Below are positions 10,515 to 31,876 of a DNA stretch of 64,000 nucleotides, one piece after another. Both the position numbers and the translations under genes were made by a program. Source of the DNA: Epiperipatus broadwayi (lineage: Eukaryota; Onychophora; Udeonychophora; Euonychophora; Peripatidae); the NCBI GenBank assembly GCA_028023455.1, contig JAQFVV010006335.1, positions 1,334,412 through 1,398,411 of the forward strand, read 5' to 3'. The notes under the pieces were generated by a model. It worked only from the letters and a program-made list of their open reading frames with translations. It was not told the DNA's origin and did not search any database. Position 1 is the stretch's first letter; each line of letters opens with the position of its first letter.

Positions 10515-10558
10515 ACACTTGAGAAGTCTGCTTGTAGCAGTGAAACCTTAGGTTGTGT
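10515..10558 (+). ncRNA. Hammerhead-like motif, second PLE family
   Basis: The sequence about 40 bp after the stop folds as follows. Stem I is ACAC (10515-10518) with GTGT (10555-10558). The core is TTGAGAA (10519-10525). Stem II is CTGC with GCAG around loop TTGTA, with a G-U closing pair and a bulged U. GAAA lies at 10542-10545. Stem III is ACC/GGT around TTA, and the cleavage-position base is T10554. Primary sequence is unrelated to the 6.7-kb copies except for the core boxes. U3 and A8 again replace C3 and G8. Confidence 0.55.
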
Positions 10559-10619
10559 TTTAATATTATTTTTATGCTGGTCTAGTTTAATTTTAGATTT
10601 GGGGTAGTTTTGACTTATA

Positions 10620-11631
10620 TATGTGTATCAATATATAAAAAAAAAAATCAGTTTAACAAATTCCATTATAGCTTTTTTTTATTCTTTAAAAAATATATAT
10701 ATATATATACTCAATTTTCCAGAGGTTAGAAAGCTTTTATTAGGTTAACACTTAATGAATTATCAATGCCTTTAAATTTAAAAATATAAATTTAAAAATG
10801 TCCATCAAGTCAATTATTGAAAAACAACTCACTTTTGTATGCAAGTTTATCTGTGCTTCTCTTCGCGTATGTAGACACAGCAGCATACATATAACTACTT
10901 CTTTATTCAGCTGCTCTCTTGGGCAAGCTGTTTTTGGTCATTCCAGGAAATTGTCATCATCAGGTAAAAGTATATAATTCTGGTAATTTGTTGGCATACC
11001 ATGAGATTTCTTTTGTAGTCCAAGAAATTGCCAATCTATCTTTTAGAACATATTTAAGCAGCTAGTTGATCCATTTGAAGAGACCCTGGCTTCATGCATC
11101 AAAACTCTGCAGTAAACTATAAGGCAGTTGACTGTCCTTAGATCTTCATAGGAGCTTTGTATAACTCTTCTAGCTATTTAGTTCTCTTTTTTTTCAGGCT
11201 ATTGATTTAGAAGTGACCTAGCTTCAAATAAGTCAAAACTCCTGTGAAGGAAAATATTAGCAGCTCTGGATTTGCTGTCCTGTCTTCAGCTATATTAATT
11301 CATGGTAGATGGACTGCTAACTCTACAGTAAGCTAAAACCAATTACTGCACTTTATCAAGTTGCAGTAAAATATTGTAACCAACTCTGCAGCTGACCTGT
11401 TCTCTTCAAAATCACTATCCAGACTGGCTGATATTTTTTATCAGCTCTTTTTACAAATCATCTGAGGTGTTATAACAACACCTTGATTAAAAACAGAATT
11501 TTATTTTTATCTCTCTAATCCCTTGGAATCTATATACATGTTTTTACTTAGGGGATTTTTAATAGATAAAATAATTTGTTTAATTAATTTAAAAATTTCA
11601 AAAATAAGTATGTTTTTACATTTCAAAATCA

Positions 11632-11632
<1 letters not shown>
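10620..11632. other. AT-rich DNA, moderately complex, no gene seen
   Basis: 10850-11500 is less AT-rich than its surroundings and might be part of an unrecognised repeat or UTR. No frame or motif supports a call. Confidence 0.4.

Positions 11633-11726
<94 letters not shown>
11633..11726. repeat. (ATA)n microsatellite, ~94 bp
   Basis: About 31 uninterrupted AAT/ATA units. Confidence 0.97.
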
Positions 11727-14009
<2,283 letters not shown>

Positions 14010-14250
14010 GATAAGGTTTATTGTTTAGGAATTTATTAGAAATTTGTGTGTTTGGAGAAATGGGGCTGACACACTTTACATGGACTTTGAATTTCAGATT
14101 TTGTCTCCTTACAAATATACCAAACCACCAGAACCATTTGCTTGTTTGCCTTCTCTATTATAATGTCCATACATCTAAAAAATGAAATACATTTGGGTAA
14201 TAAATGAGTATATGTGTGCACACGCTCACATTAGTAATCAAATAATACTT

Positions 14251-14342
14251 TTTTATACATGTCAAAGCGTCGACCGGGAAGCAAACCCTGGACAACTGCT
14301 TGGAAAACAGCTATGCTAACCTCTAGGCCACCAACGCTTGAC
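14251..14342 (-). mobile_element. Very short tRNA-derived SINE, copy 1
   Basis: On the minus strand a ~77-nt tRNA-like body (AGCGTTG acceptor pairing with CGACGCT) carries an A-box-like GGTGGCCTAGAGG and a B-box-like GGGTTTGCTTCCC. It is followed by only ATGTATAAAA. A perfect 16-bp target-site duplication (TAATCAAATAATACTT, 14235-14250 and 14343-14358) delimits the whole insertion at 92 bp. It is not a working tRNA, since the D and anticodon arms are imperfect. Confidence 0.85.
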
Positions 14343-14359
14343 TAATCAAATAATACTTA

Positions 14360-15436
14360 AACATTGATATAAATAAACATGCACAACTCATTCAAAAAGG
14401 AATACTTACATTTCTATTTGAACAGTTTATTGTTAAGTAGGTTTAAAAAGCAGTAATTGACAAGGAATTAAATATTATAACTATAATTTCTTTTAATTTA
14501 CTTAGGAAAAAAAATATAAATTAAATTGAGAGTGATAAGTTCTCTATAATATTTTGGTTATACTTTTGCCTTTAATATTAATCAGGCAAAGTAAAAAGAG
14601 AGATAGCAATAATTAATATTTGATTTTTTTAACCACAATAATAAATAAATAGTTTTTCTATTTTCAACAATTATTCATAGCAAAATACTTCTTTTTTTCT
14701 TTAAAATAAAGCAATTTAGCTTCTTTTTTTTTTAACGATTTTCTTTCAACAATAAATGAGAAATGTCGATTTTTCTCCTTTTGTTATAGATCACTCAATC
14801 ACAAAGAACTATATTAGTGTAGAAGATTATTTTATTGAGAAATAGAAGCATTGTGTAAGTAAGGCAAGTTAGATTCTCTTGTCGGATGGCTATTTTATTG
14901 AACAAAAGCAATGAAGCACAAATTAATAAATTAAAGTTTTAAAAAAGTCTATTTGGCAAGAATCAATATTAATGATATTACTATAAGCAGAATTTAATTC
15001 AGTAAGAGAAAATAATCCGATTCTAAAAAAGAAATTATATATAGATATAAAGAATTGAAAACATAGAAAAAATATATCAATCGTTATTAGTTACATATTT
15101 TATTTTTATATCAAATACAAATGATCAATATTACTGTATTTATTAAATCTAAATACTCAATATAATTTAATTGCTTATAAGTGAAGTAGTGATTTTGACA
15201 CTGTAAAATAAATATTAGAAACTTTGGACAAATTACTATTTTTTGATATATATTTTTGCTAAAGGTTTACTTTAATACACAAAATATAATATTTATTTTT
15301 CTTTAATAAATGGCATATAAAGTGATCATATACATTGTACATAATTTGAAACATTTTTGAAATATTTTAAAACCTATTTCTGAATTTAATATTGATATAT
15401 TCCTCATTATCATTATTAACAGTTATCAATCAACTG
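14360..15436. other. AT-rich DNA, no gene seen
   Basis: Nothing recognised. Confidence 0.4.
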
Positions 15437-15765
15437 TAAAATGAAGATTACTCCATGTTTAATCCAGTTTCCCTAATCCATAACTGCCCTTCTATGTATT
15501 ACTCAAACAATTATTAATTAATTATCTCATCAGTGTATCTTTATAGGTTGTTTTTTCTGGCCCTTTACAATTTTGAGGTGATTTAGTTTAATTAATTATT
15601 TATTTAATAATATGAAAATTACTCCATGTTTAATGAAGTTTCCCAAATTCATATATTTTTTTCTCTGCATTATTCTAGCAAATTATAATTAATTATCTCA
15701 CATGTTGGCTTTTCTTGGCTTTATACTTTTTTTAGGCATTTAATTATTCATTTAATTAATGATTC
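15437..15765 (+). repeat. Two diverged ~170-bp tandem units
   Basis: Unit 1 (about 15437-15605) and unit 2 (about 15610-15765) share ATTACTCCATGTTTAAT, GTTTCCC, TTATAATTAATTATCTCA-like blocks and TTTAGGCATTTA-like ends in the same order. Confidence 0.7.
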
Positions 15766-16060
15766 TAAATTTAGCTGTGTTTCATCGGTTCTTAAAAATG
15801 TAAATTAGATGAATTTCATTAATAAATTTTATTTATATAGTGTAATTTTCATTATCCCATTCTCATGCATAATAGTGCCTTATTTCTATCCACTTTTAGA
15901 ACCTTGTAGAGAGGTGTAATCATAAACATATGACCAAAGACATGTTAAAAAGATGTATAATCTCCAAGATGCATATTTCATGCTGAATCAGCACTCATCT
16001 ATAGCCCAAATAACACTCTCATACACATATATTTATCATTGTTCATTATATAGAGATAAT

Positions 16061-16205
16061 AATTGAAAGTTTGCAAGTCTTTCACATGCACAGTTATCTC
16101 TCAGACAGCCAATCAGATTTTAAACAGCTGTCTTAAGAGTGATCAGGCTTCAACACATGACAGAGATTTTGACAAGAAAAGGATGATACCAACCTTTTCT
16201 CAACT

Positions 16206-16243
<38 letters not shown>

Positions 16244-16259
16244 AGTTGAGATATAGACT

Positions 16260-16304
<45 letters not shown>

Positions 16305-16336
16305 CCAGTCTTAAGCAACTTGGCCTGAAAGCTTGA
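16061..16336 (+). mobile_element. TIR element with internal (TA)n, copy 1
   Basis: Starts AATTGAAAGTTTGCAAGTCT and ends GGCCTGAAAGCTTGAA, a shortened form of the inverted end. Internal landmarks are CAGCTGTCTTAAGAG, TTTTCTCAACTTAAC, then two (TA)n tracts (16209-16240 and 16263-16302). The first tract is itself inside a small inverted repeat of CTCAACTTAAC. No coding capacity. Confidence 0.75.
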
Positions 16337-16501
16337 ATATATAAACATATACACTTATCATTCATTGTGTCATTAATTTAAGATATTACAGTGTGAAATC
16401 TCAGATTTACTACACCACAATTTTCTAGATGTTAATATAATTTATCAGCTTTGTATGTAAATAATATTTGTCTAAATCACATATTGTTAATAAATTGGTA
16501 A

Positions 16502-16800
<299 letters not shown>

Positions 16801-17695
16801 ATTATCAATTTATTAACATGTTATTTAGACAAATATTATTTTTATATAGATAACAAATCACAACAGTTTAACTGATAAGTGTCATCTTTGACACAAACAC
16901 ACTTAGTAAAAGTATATTAATAATTTTTATTAGTCATTTAGCAAACTAGAGATTATCCATGTAATGAAAAATAGTTTTGTACTGTAATTTTCACAACACC
17001 ACTCTTACACACAAGATAGGGACTGATTTCTATCTACTTTTAATACCTTGTTGAGAAGTGTAATCATAAACATGGCCAAAGACAAGTAAAAAAAAAAAAC
17101 ATGTGTGATTCCCATGATGCACATTTTATGCTAAACCAAAATTGTCTCAGATCACATTTTATTACACATGTTTTTATTATTGTTCAGTATATGTAGATAA
17201 ATTACTACAGTTTAACTAATAAGTGTCAAACTTCCAGCTCTCACAACATTGATTCAAACCCACTTAGTGGAACTATATTAATATATTTATTAATTATTCA
17301 TTAGACTATAGGTTATTCCTTTAATGAATAATATTTTTGTAGAATGGTGTAGTGAAAATTTCACTGTAAAAATATTATTCATTAAATGGCTAATCTCTAA
17401 GATAATCAATAACTAAAAGAAATTGAAGTAAATTTCTCTTGCAATAAATATAGCAAAAATTAAATGGCAGGCACTATCTATTGTGAAAGAACTATTATTC
17501 ACAAAGCACACAAATTGATACATACTCTATCATCACTATTTAAGCTTGTGATGAAATTCCATTTGAAAGAAACCTCATCATTTATTTTGTCTGGTATGGC
17601 ATCAAAACTATTATCATCATTTGAATGAACATTTTATACCTGAGTTTTTAAATTTTGGACCTTTGTATCTTCTAAAACTCTTTATTATTAATTTA

Positions 17696-18085
17696 TTAAT
17701 ACTTGTTTAATCTAGTATCTAGGACTCTAACTTTATCCTGGCATTCCAATGTATACTTTTCTGTCTTACATTCTATCTCTTGAGTCCAATTTTACCCCTT
17801 TTCCATACTATCTTTTAACTTATTGATTTTTATTTGCATTTACTTTTGAGTCCTTTCCATTTTAAATTATAGTACATTAAATTCAATTTTCAAATCATTT
17901 ATTTCTTCAGGTCCCTTTTTTATTTTATGAACTAACTCTGTATGCACATATTCAATCCTTGTTTTTACATATTCTCTAACTCATATTGACCTCTTCTATC
18001 TTCATGATTAACATTTCTTGGCTGTGTTTCAATTTTTGTTTCAATTATGGTTTAAGCTCTTCTTACATTTGCTGACTTTCATTGA
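17696..18085 (-). pseudogene. Eroded coiled-coil-like ORF
   Basis: Not recognised. On the minus strand 17696-17980 reads as ~95 codons with only three stops, in a region where stops should come about every 11 codons. The residues look like a heptad-rich, charged helix: VKTRIEYVHTELVHKIKK, EEINDLKIEFNVL, MQIKINKLKDSMEK, TQEIECKTEKYTLECQDKV. A frameshift upstream (to 18085) continues with ELKP-LKQKLKHSQEML. Such a coiled coil would suit a LINE ORF1 or a gag-like protein, but no RT follows it and the family is unknown. Confidence 0.35.
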
Positions 18086-18089
18086 TCTT

Positions 18090-19759
18090 AATTATTAAAC
18101 TCTACAATGTTGTCATTATAGATTTGTATTGATCGGTTTAAGTGTGATAGAGACTATACTTCATTAACTTCTCTCCTCTATTTGAATATACTTAACTCTC
18201 ATTTTCGTTAATTTAATTCAGATTTTTATTTTTTATTTTAGAATGGAAAGAACATGGTTCTCCTCCTCAAGTCAGTATTTCAGAACAAATGAAATGAACA
18301 ATTTCTTTTATCTACTATGATTTATATATTGAGCTCTACAAATGAATTAAATTCCTATTCATATATCCATTTATTATAAAATACCACAATAACCTTAACT
18401 TACAATAGTGATTGATTTGCTTACCGATAATTTTATCATCCTAAACGACTGTGCATAAATTTATTTATTTATTTAAAAAAAAATCAACTTGTATTGTGTA
18501 CAATAAAAAGTAAATTTCATGACTATGCTTAAAAGACTTTGCATTAACCTTTTATCAACAAATTCAAACAGTGAGCTCCAACGTTTTCCATAAATTTTCC
18601 AAAATAACTAAGGGGTAATACCTTCAATAAAATAAGTTAGCTTCAAATAATTTTCATTATTTATTTTACAATTGCATAATGAGGGGAACATAATATTTAT
18701 TAGTAATGAGCTCACATACTTTTTACATATAGCAAATATTTAATGCTTTTAAAGTGATAAACAAAAATTCTCCTTTTTTTATTATAAGGCAAGTTCAGGA
18801 ATTATCATCTGGTACTTTGCCTTAACATGTCCATTTTGAGCATAATATATAAAAAAGTATTTTATTACTTTGCTATTTCTCAAATCATGTATTTTTACAC
18901 CTCTATTTGTCAGAAAACATTTCAACAACCCATTCTAAATTCAAACCCTTAAGAAAGCAAATCTATAAATTTATAAATTATTATTTATCAAGACATTACT
19001 TTGTTAAATCTAACACTAGTATACACAATAAAAACTGACATTAATTGCAATTATTAGTCAACTATTTTAATTCTATGTACCTGTTATTGTGGAGCTTTAA
19101 ATCTCTGATAATTCTTGGATAAATACTCAAGTCCTTGTTAAGCATCCAAAATGTGAAAGAAAATTTATTCTAAAATATATCAACAATGCTAAAATGGGCA
19201 ACATTGTCTCATAAATAGCAATATTTATGGAAAGTAACACTAATAAAAATTGAAATGTAAAGCTAAAATTGGTGTCATTCACTGAATAGTTTGCAGATTT
19301 GGGTAATAATGATTACAAGAAAAAACATTATAACTTAGCAGGTATATCTGACCTGAAAGTGCCTAATAGTTTTGGCAGCCATATTTAATAAATAAAATCA
19401 TGAACCAAGTAGTTTGCATCACTCATGCATTAACTATTTGAGCACTCTAAAATATATTACATAAATGTTATACTTAGACAACTATAATATAATACTAGAA
19501 ATAGACAAATAAATATGTTGATTCACAAATGGCTCTATGGAAATTTAAATTTATATTTACAATGGACTTATAAAATTGTAAGGAACCTATGGTCCAGATA
19601 ATGAATATTTTGCTTGGCAAAAAAAAATGCAATTCAATAAATGATGTATTTTTTGATGATAATGTATAATATGGGATGTACAATTAATTATCTTAATTAT
19701 AAAATAAATTGTGTAAGAAAATACTTTTATAATGAATGATAAAATAGACAACTCAAATG
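18090..19759. other. AT-rich DNA, no gene seen
   Basis: No gene, RNA or repeat recognised. Confidence 0.4.
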
Positions 19760-19771
19760 ACTTATATCAAT

Positions 19772-19879
19772 CATTGTTAGCCGAGAAGTCAATGCAGCCG
19801 CCTTGCAAGCAAGCAGTTGGTTGAAGATGGTTGTTGTGGGTTCACCACCTGACTGATGCTATGACACATGAAAAAAAGA
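19772..19879 (+). mobile_element. Very short tRNA-derived SINE, copy 4
   Basis: Plus-strand copy with TTAGCCGAGAAG (A-box region), GCCGCCTTGCAAGCA (anticodon arm), GTGGGTTCACCACC (B-box region), then GATGCTATGACACATGAAAAAAAG. About 20 bp extra lies between the anticodon arm and the T arm. The flanks ACTTATATCAAT (19760-19771) and ACTTATATTAAT (19880-19891) form a 12-bp target-site duplication with one mismatch. Confidence 0.8.
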
Positions 19880-19891
19880 ACTTATATTAAT

Positions 19892-21615
19892 ATTAAAACA
19901 AATTTATTAACATGAACAATAACTCATTGAGTAGGAAAAAACAGAAATCATAAGTATAATTTACAAACTGCAATCTAATGTTACATGATATATTTTTATA
20001 ATTTATCTCTTCTCTTTTTTAAGGTTGCAATCAATAGATATGATATATATTTAAATTATTAAAGCTTACAGTCAGAAAAGGATTAAAGATAAACACTTAC
20101 AACAATAAAGAAGCAAGTAATAAAAGTTTTTGATCTTATTACTTTTTTAAAAAAATTATATTCTCATATTGTTTAATTAATATTGAATGATTTGTAATAC
20201 TATATTAATAAACATTATTAATAAAAACACCTTTAATAAAATGCTTTATTCTTAAAGTTATCATTATGTTTTTAATCATTTCTTTTTTTTTTAAAAAATG
20301 AAACTTATCTGACAGCATTAATTTAAAAGAATGTTTTTATTAGCATCTGCCATCATCGTTTTACGTTTCAACTTATATTCTTTTCTTTGATATTTCCTTT
20401 GGTGCCTTAGAAAAAACAACAAACATAGGGATATATAAGAAATTTCAATCATTAAGTCATGTCCTATTATTATTCCTGTTGATATTACAATCCAAGTTGA
20501 ATTCAATTATCTTGGCTCTATGATGGACATCATAGAATTTGGGTTATCCATTTTATTTTATTTATAAAGATACAAAATAAAAAGGGGAACTCATGCCCCT
20601 TCTCTCTAAGTTGTTTAAATCACAGTGCATGTTTTTTGGCTATATGTCCCAAATATATTTATAAAAGTAAGTTAAAATACACACACTATTTTTACACAAA
20701 ACAAAGTTTGTTTGTTTTTGTTGAAATCATTTCTGTAGCTATGGCAACCCAAAACACAGTCCCTTCTTTTCTTTTTCTTCTCATTGTAATATGATATTGT
20801 AATCATGCACACAATAATTTAAACAAAATATTTCATTTTTTTTATAATTTAATAAATAAATGGGCCATTTATTCCAGATTCATTCAAAACAATATTTTTT
20901 TATTAAACAGATGACCTTCAATTGTTTTCTTTATTTAGTTTTTCTTTATTTAGTTATTTATACACTACAGGGAAACCATAGATAGCAACTTGTGTACATC
21001 ACAATATATATATATTAATTTAATATTAAATTATTTTCACCAAAACCACTCTATCCGAGTTTAATTGCATGTATAACATTTTTTTACTCATTCCTTTTGT
21101 GTTAATAATCTGAAAGGTATTTGTAGTTATTATTTTTTTCTTATTCATTATTATAGGTTCATATTCTTTTTTTATGTAAATTATTGAACATTTTGTAATG
21201 ATTAATCTTAAATTCTATTTTTGCTTTCATGTTGTAGGTTTTAAAATATTTCCTGAATCCATGCAGAATTATTTACAAAAGGAATCATTTTATATACAAT
21301 ATCTAGATAACTTAAGCAATGTCCATATTTTTTTCATTTTAATTTATAAAATTCTTCTTAAAATTGATTTAAAGTGCTTGGAAAGATAGATTCATCCTTT
21401 CATAGAACTTCATCAGTGTTACTATTTTAATTACCATGTAATGTGATTACTTTTAATTATTATTTTGATAAATATATTTTTCATAATTGGAAATATTCTG
21501 GATCAGTATTTTAATATCACAAAACTTTATTCATAATTTAAAAAATATATAGCATCAAATGATTTTTCATAATGTGATGGCAAATTTCAAATCTTTTTTA
21601 TGAGTATTTTCTATA

Positions 21616-21619
<4 letters not shown>
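19892..21619. other. AT-rich DNA, no gene seen
   Basis: No feature supported; a few poly-A/T and short TA runs only. Confidence 0.4.

Positions 21620-21680
<61 letters not shown>
21620..21680. repeat. (TA)n microsatellite
   Basis: About 30 uninterrupted units. Confidence 0.97.
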
Positions 21681-21683
<3 letters not shown>

Positions 21684-21739
21684 GATGTTTTGTACTATAA
21701 CAACTTGCTAAATTTTGGATTAATTTCAATCCAAATAGA

Positions 21740-22330
21740 CTAGTTGCAGTAATCATAATAATGATAGAAAATTTTGATAGAAAATTGGTAGATTTTAATT
21801 TGTTTCACTTTTCTGCATTCTTCTTAAAATCTATTCCATCACTTTAATTTGATATTTGATATATAAATTTTACAATACTTCTCTATTACTTCACTTGCAT
21901 TTTTAGCTATCAATAATAACTCTTTAATTTCCTAGATTTTTTTACTTTTCTTACATTTAATTGAAAACCCATTTCTTCATTTAAAATATTTGGCAATTCA
22001 AAATTTATATTTGCATGGCTACTTTTTTTTTATTATTATTTTTCACTTGTATAATTTTCTACACACATCAGGATTTAGTTTTGTTTTAATAATTGTATTA
22101 TTTTCTTTTTATCTCTAAACAATGTTGTTCGTAATGTCAAAATCTTATTAATATTTTTGAGATTTTTTTTTTCTAAATCTTTTTTTATTATTTGACAATT
22201 ACACTTTTTTTGCAGCATAACTATTTTTTGTAACATTTTACAAAATTTCAGATATTTAAATGTTCTAAATAGTTCATTTAAAATTATTTTCTTAATTCTT
22301 TCTTCTTCATACATTGTCTTGACTCACTTG
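21740..22330 (-). pseudogene. Possible eroded ORF, family unknown
   Basis: On the minus strand a 79-codon frame (22314-22075; MYEEERIKKIILNELF, CKMLQKIVMLQKKCNCQ, DLEKKNLKNINKI) is followed by stretches in changing frames with few stops: NFELPNILNEEMGFQLNVRKV, then LLLIAKNASEVIEKYCKIYI. This could be a decayed coding region of about 190 codons, but Lys, Ile and Asn dominate, as expected of any open AT-rich frame. I recognise no family. Confidence 0.25.
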
Positions 22331-22684
22331 AAAATTAAGTAGTTGGTGCTGTTTATTTACACGATCTATCTGCATAGTGTATGTTAATAAAGTCATAGTT
22401 TTTTTTTTATTGAATTCACTTACTCTTAGTTATTATTATTATCTGTTAATCCTTCAAACTATTTAAAAATTTCAACATAATCCATTGGAGTACTTCTGAA
22501 TTATTTATATTTACCATATTACAGTATATGTTTTCAATTTCCACAACATTGTTCATCTTTTATGTTTAATGAATGTCATTATATATGTAACTCCAGTAAT
22601 TGTGTCATTATGTTAAATGTATTTTATTTATTAAATAAATTATTTTTTAATTATTTATTTTACCTTCTTAAAATAATCTAAAAT

Positions 22685-24290
22685 TATAGGTGGCTCATTA
22701 AATAATATAATGAATTGGTTATTCATAGTTAAAATGAAATTTACAAACGAAATTATGAAAGTGTATATGAATGCTTTTCATTATAAATAAAACTGGAAAA
22801 ACTTCATTGTTAAAATTGGGAATATATTAGATAAAAGAGTGAGATTTGTAGCTTAATTTAATATGATATATTAAACATAGATAATTCAATTTTATGGATA
22901 ATGACGATCTTATTATGAGGAAAAAAAATTCGTGGCTTTTATAAAATAATTGAAGCACTTCTCATTAGACTAAACAACGTTTTAAATTTGTCATGAAAGA
23001 TTTTTTTGCTGTATTTATAAAATTATTAAAACATAATAGTATTGTGAGAAAATGTGCTTATAGAGAGAAAAATCAATTTAATTTCAGGAGAAACATGAAA
23101 TAATATATGGATTCAAGGAATTTTCAGAAAAAAAACCTAAATATTATCAATTTTTAAAGAAAATTTTAAATTAGTAATAGACATGTAAGTACCTTAAAAT
23201 AGTACATTAGGTCCAGGTTATATTTCAAAACTGTAATATACCTAATATATTCAATACATTAAATGATACTTAATTAGTAAGATATAAAATATTTAATGCA
23301 AATCTAGACGGATGTGAACTTCTGAATATGTCAGTACAAGTAAACTTATGAAATTTTTAATATTTTAGATAAAAATGTTGGGCCTGAAATTTGAAGATGC
23401 AAAAATTGTGAATGGTTTTAATATTTTTAATAAAAAGCAGAAAATGTACATCCCAAATTTTGTGATTGTGACATTTTAAAATTTAAGCAAAGTGAAAATG
23501 GAGATATTAAAAATTATAATCCTAAAAAGCTTATGTCAGTTGTATATGAAATTTATACTAATATACATTTATAAAGAACTTCTGATTTACACTAACCAGA
23601 ATAACAAATAAAACATAAAAGTTGCTATTTAATATAGTAGGAGCTATAATTATTAAGAAAAATTGTAAAAAAAAAAACAAACAATGAATATGTGTTGCAA
23701 TGATTAATATTTGGAACAAAACATAGTGCAGGATTATGTCAAATTTAAAAAAAAAGGATCATCAGGCAAACAAAATTGTTCATTACATGGGAATACCAGA
23801 AAGATTAATATTGGCATAAATGGATGACAAGACAAATCCATCTCTTTAAAACTTTTGCCAAAGTTTAATAAAAAAATCTATACTGTTCATTAAAAAAATA
23901 TTGTTTAATGGTATAATTATGATTCCAAGTAACGATTTAAAAAAGGTAACATCAGTAAAAACAATTACCTTGTCAAGAACGTTATTGATATTATTAATAG
24001 CATTGGACTTTTTTAATGCTCCTAAAATATGTTACAAACATTTTTTAAATAAATATTTTCTAATAATTTAAAAAAATCTAAGCAATTAATTTTCTTTGAC
24101 CTTTTAAAATGTTTATATAAAATGAATGAGTTAACAGTTGGGATATTTAACATTTGGATAATCTGCAGTCATTTAATGTTTCCAGTTCTAGAACATGTGT
24201 GAAAGATTTATGTCACAAATACCAATACTCACATATTTTTCATAATAATACATTCTTTTGGTAAAATTATATTTGGGTGTTATAAAAAAT
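22685..24290 (+). pseudogene. Eroded long ORF, family unknown
   Basis: A series of plus-strand frames with unusually few stops for this base composition. Pieces in order are: FTNEIMKVYMNAFHYK and NFIVKIGNILDKRVRFVA (about 22700-22860); FKFVMKDFFAVFIKLLKH (about 22980); ENVHPKFCDCDILKFK, then NPKKLMSVVYEIYTNIHL (23439-23573); NKIVHYMGIPERLILA, MDDKTNPSL, NGIIMIPSNDLKKV and FFNAPKICYKHFLNKYF (23757-24063, about 100 codons with two stops); and FFDLLKCLYKMNELTVG (from about 24085). Trp, Cys, Pro, Gly and His appear at protein-like positions. I could not match it to a transposase, RT or host family. Confidence 0.38.
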
Positions 24291-30189
<5,899 letters not shown>

Positions 30190-30286
30190 TTTTTTTTTTA
30201 TGTGTCAAAGTGTCGGCAGGGAAGCGAATCCCGAGACAACTGCTTGTAAGGCGGCTGTGCTAACCACTCGGCCACCAACGCGGTCA
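30190..30286 (-). mobile_element. Very short tRNA-derived SINE, copy 2
   Basis: The minus strand reads CGCGTTGGTGGCCGAGTGGT, then a GCCGC-CTTACAA-GCAGT anticodon arm (TAC in the anticodon position), then CGGGATTCGCTTCCC and GACACTTTGACACAT followed by poly(A). It is the best preserved of the four copies: its A-box region (TGGCCGAGTGG) is close to consensus. No clear target-site duplication. Confidence 0.8.
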
Positions 30287-30289
30287 TTT

Positions 30290-31866
30290 ATCTAAAAGAA
30301 AAATTCGAGAATCAATGAAATTTGAAAGTTTTCGTGAATTTTATCTGATTTGTTTCAAATCACAGGTTGACAGGTTGCGTGATATCATTACACCACAAAG
30401 CCTCAACTCAAACTTACATCCATGTATATATAGTATAAGTAAGCAACTTATTTTAGTTTTAAATCTAAAAAAATCTCATTGCGATATTAATAAAATTTGC
30501 TAAAGATGGAATTATTATAAAAATTTCATTTCCTAATATATAATTTCATTTGTTGAAAAGTGCACTTAAACAAAAAAAAAAATGTTGATTATTCTTATGT
30601 TGATTAAGTTTTTTAATCAGGCATTAAATTATTTTCCATCAACAGAGATTACGTGCTGAAAGAAATTGGAGTTGGTAATTAGAAGAATATCCCTAAGGCA
30701 GAGTTTCTAAATAGCTGTTTAGAAAATGGTTTAAAAATACATACTTTCAAAACAAACAGCTGATTGTTTTATTACTCTTTGCTTTGAATATTAATAAAAA
30801 ATATTCTCGGGAGTCCATCATATGCTAAATAATATATATATAGCCACAGCAGAGATTTAAGTGGAAGTAAATTTATTTTATTAACTAACATAAGATATTT
30901 CAGATTGATAAAATAATCAATATTTATTATAAATTATATTTAAATAGCATATGTTTTATGATTATTTAATAATTAAATCTTTTCATTTATTTAAATATTT
31001 AATTTGATTTTTTATTCATTAGGGGGTGATGTTATATATTGTTATTGTTGTTTTCAACTCAATCTTATTATGTACGTCATATATTTATAATAATGTAACA
31101 GTACATAAAATTAATAAAATTAGATGTTTATGTAAATAGGAAAATTAAGAACGTAGATAGCTAAACATTGATATTCCAAATTTAATTAAATAAATATATT
31201 TTCTGTCCCTTAAAATGGTACGAAGTAAAATAGATAAACATGTACATTTATAATCTATAATTATTATAAGTACATCGAGCATCTATCAAAGTAAAGTACT
31301 CAAATGGTGCTTATTGGACAGAAAATGATTGTTATAATTTAAGACGCGATAATTTTGAGATATACTTGAATAAAACTTTTGTATTTATTAGTATTCATCT
31401 TTAACGTTATAGCACTAAATTCTATTGATTGATCAAAAATAATTTAATGATGATGACAATATTATTAATAAAGATATTGTCTGCATTATTGAACCTGCTA
31501 ATTTATATTGCCATCAGCACAATCTCATTATATGGAAATTTGTCCATGATATACATGTTGCCAATACAAATCCTCTTTTTTGGATACCCAACCAAAAATC
31601 CATTCAAAGATTTGACACATATGACATTAATAATGAACTTTTTGTGTCCCAATGTTGTTGTTTTTTCTAAATTGAACAGTAAAATCATCAGGAGTTGATA
31701 GTTTTATACACTTCTAAACTATTTTAAAAAGATTCAAGACTATTCATGTCTACTGCATTTATCTTCTTTCAGAAATGAATTTAACAGGCTATTAATTAAG
31801 TAAGCTGTGTTGAAATAGATCTTCTAAATGTATGCAATTGATGGAAAAAATGAAACTTCCTCAGTC
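30290..31866. other. AT-rich DNA, no gene seen
   Basis: Only short overlapping open frames on both strands; none looks like a gene. Confidence 0.4.
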
Positions 31867-31876
31867 ACAAAAACTT

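Larger units (their letters stand above)
9421..10613. repeat. 565-bp-arm palindrome of two PLE 3' ends
   Basis: Left arm 9421-9985 and right arm 10045-10613 are inverted copies of the 3' part of a second Penelope-like family. A 59-bp centre (9986-10044) separates them. Paired coordinates sum to 20030 near the centre and 20034 at the outer end, a 4-bp net difference lying in a T run. The two encoded proteins differ at only two positions. Again the two truncated 5' ends face each other. Confidence 0.95.

Noticed and set aside
14251-14342. Functional tRNA gene (also at 19772, 30190 and 31877)
   Set aside because: D, anticodon and T arms have mismatches, the copies differ in the anticodon position, and target-site duplications and A tails show retroposition.
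31429-31698. 89-codon hydrophobic frame
   Set aside because: Composition is that of random AT-rich DNA, an opposite-strand frame overlaps it, and no motif is present.
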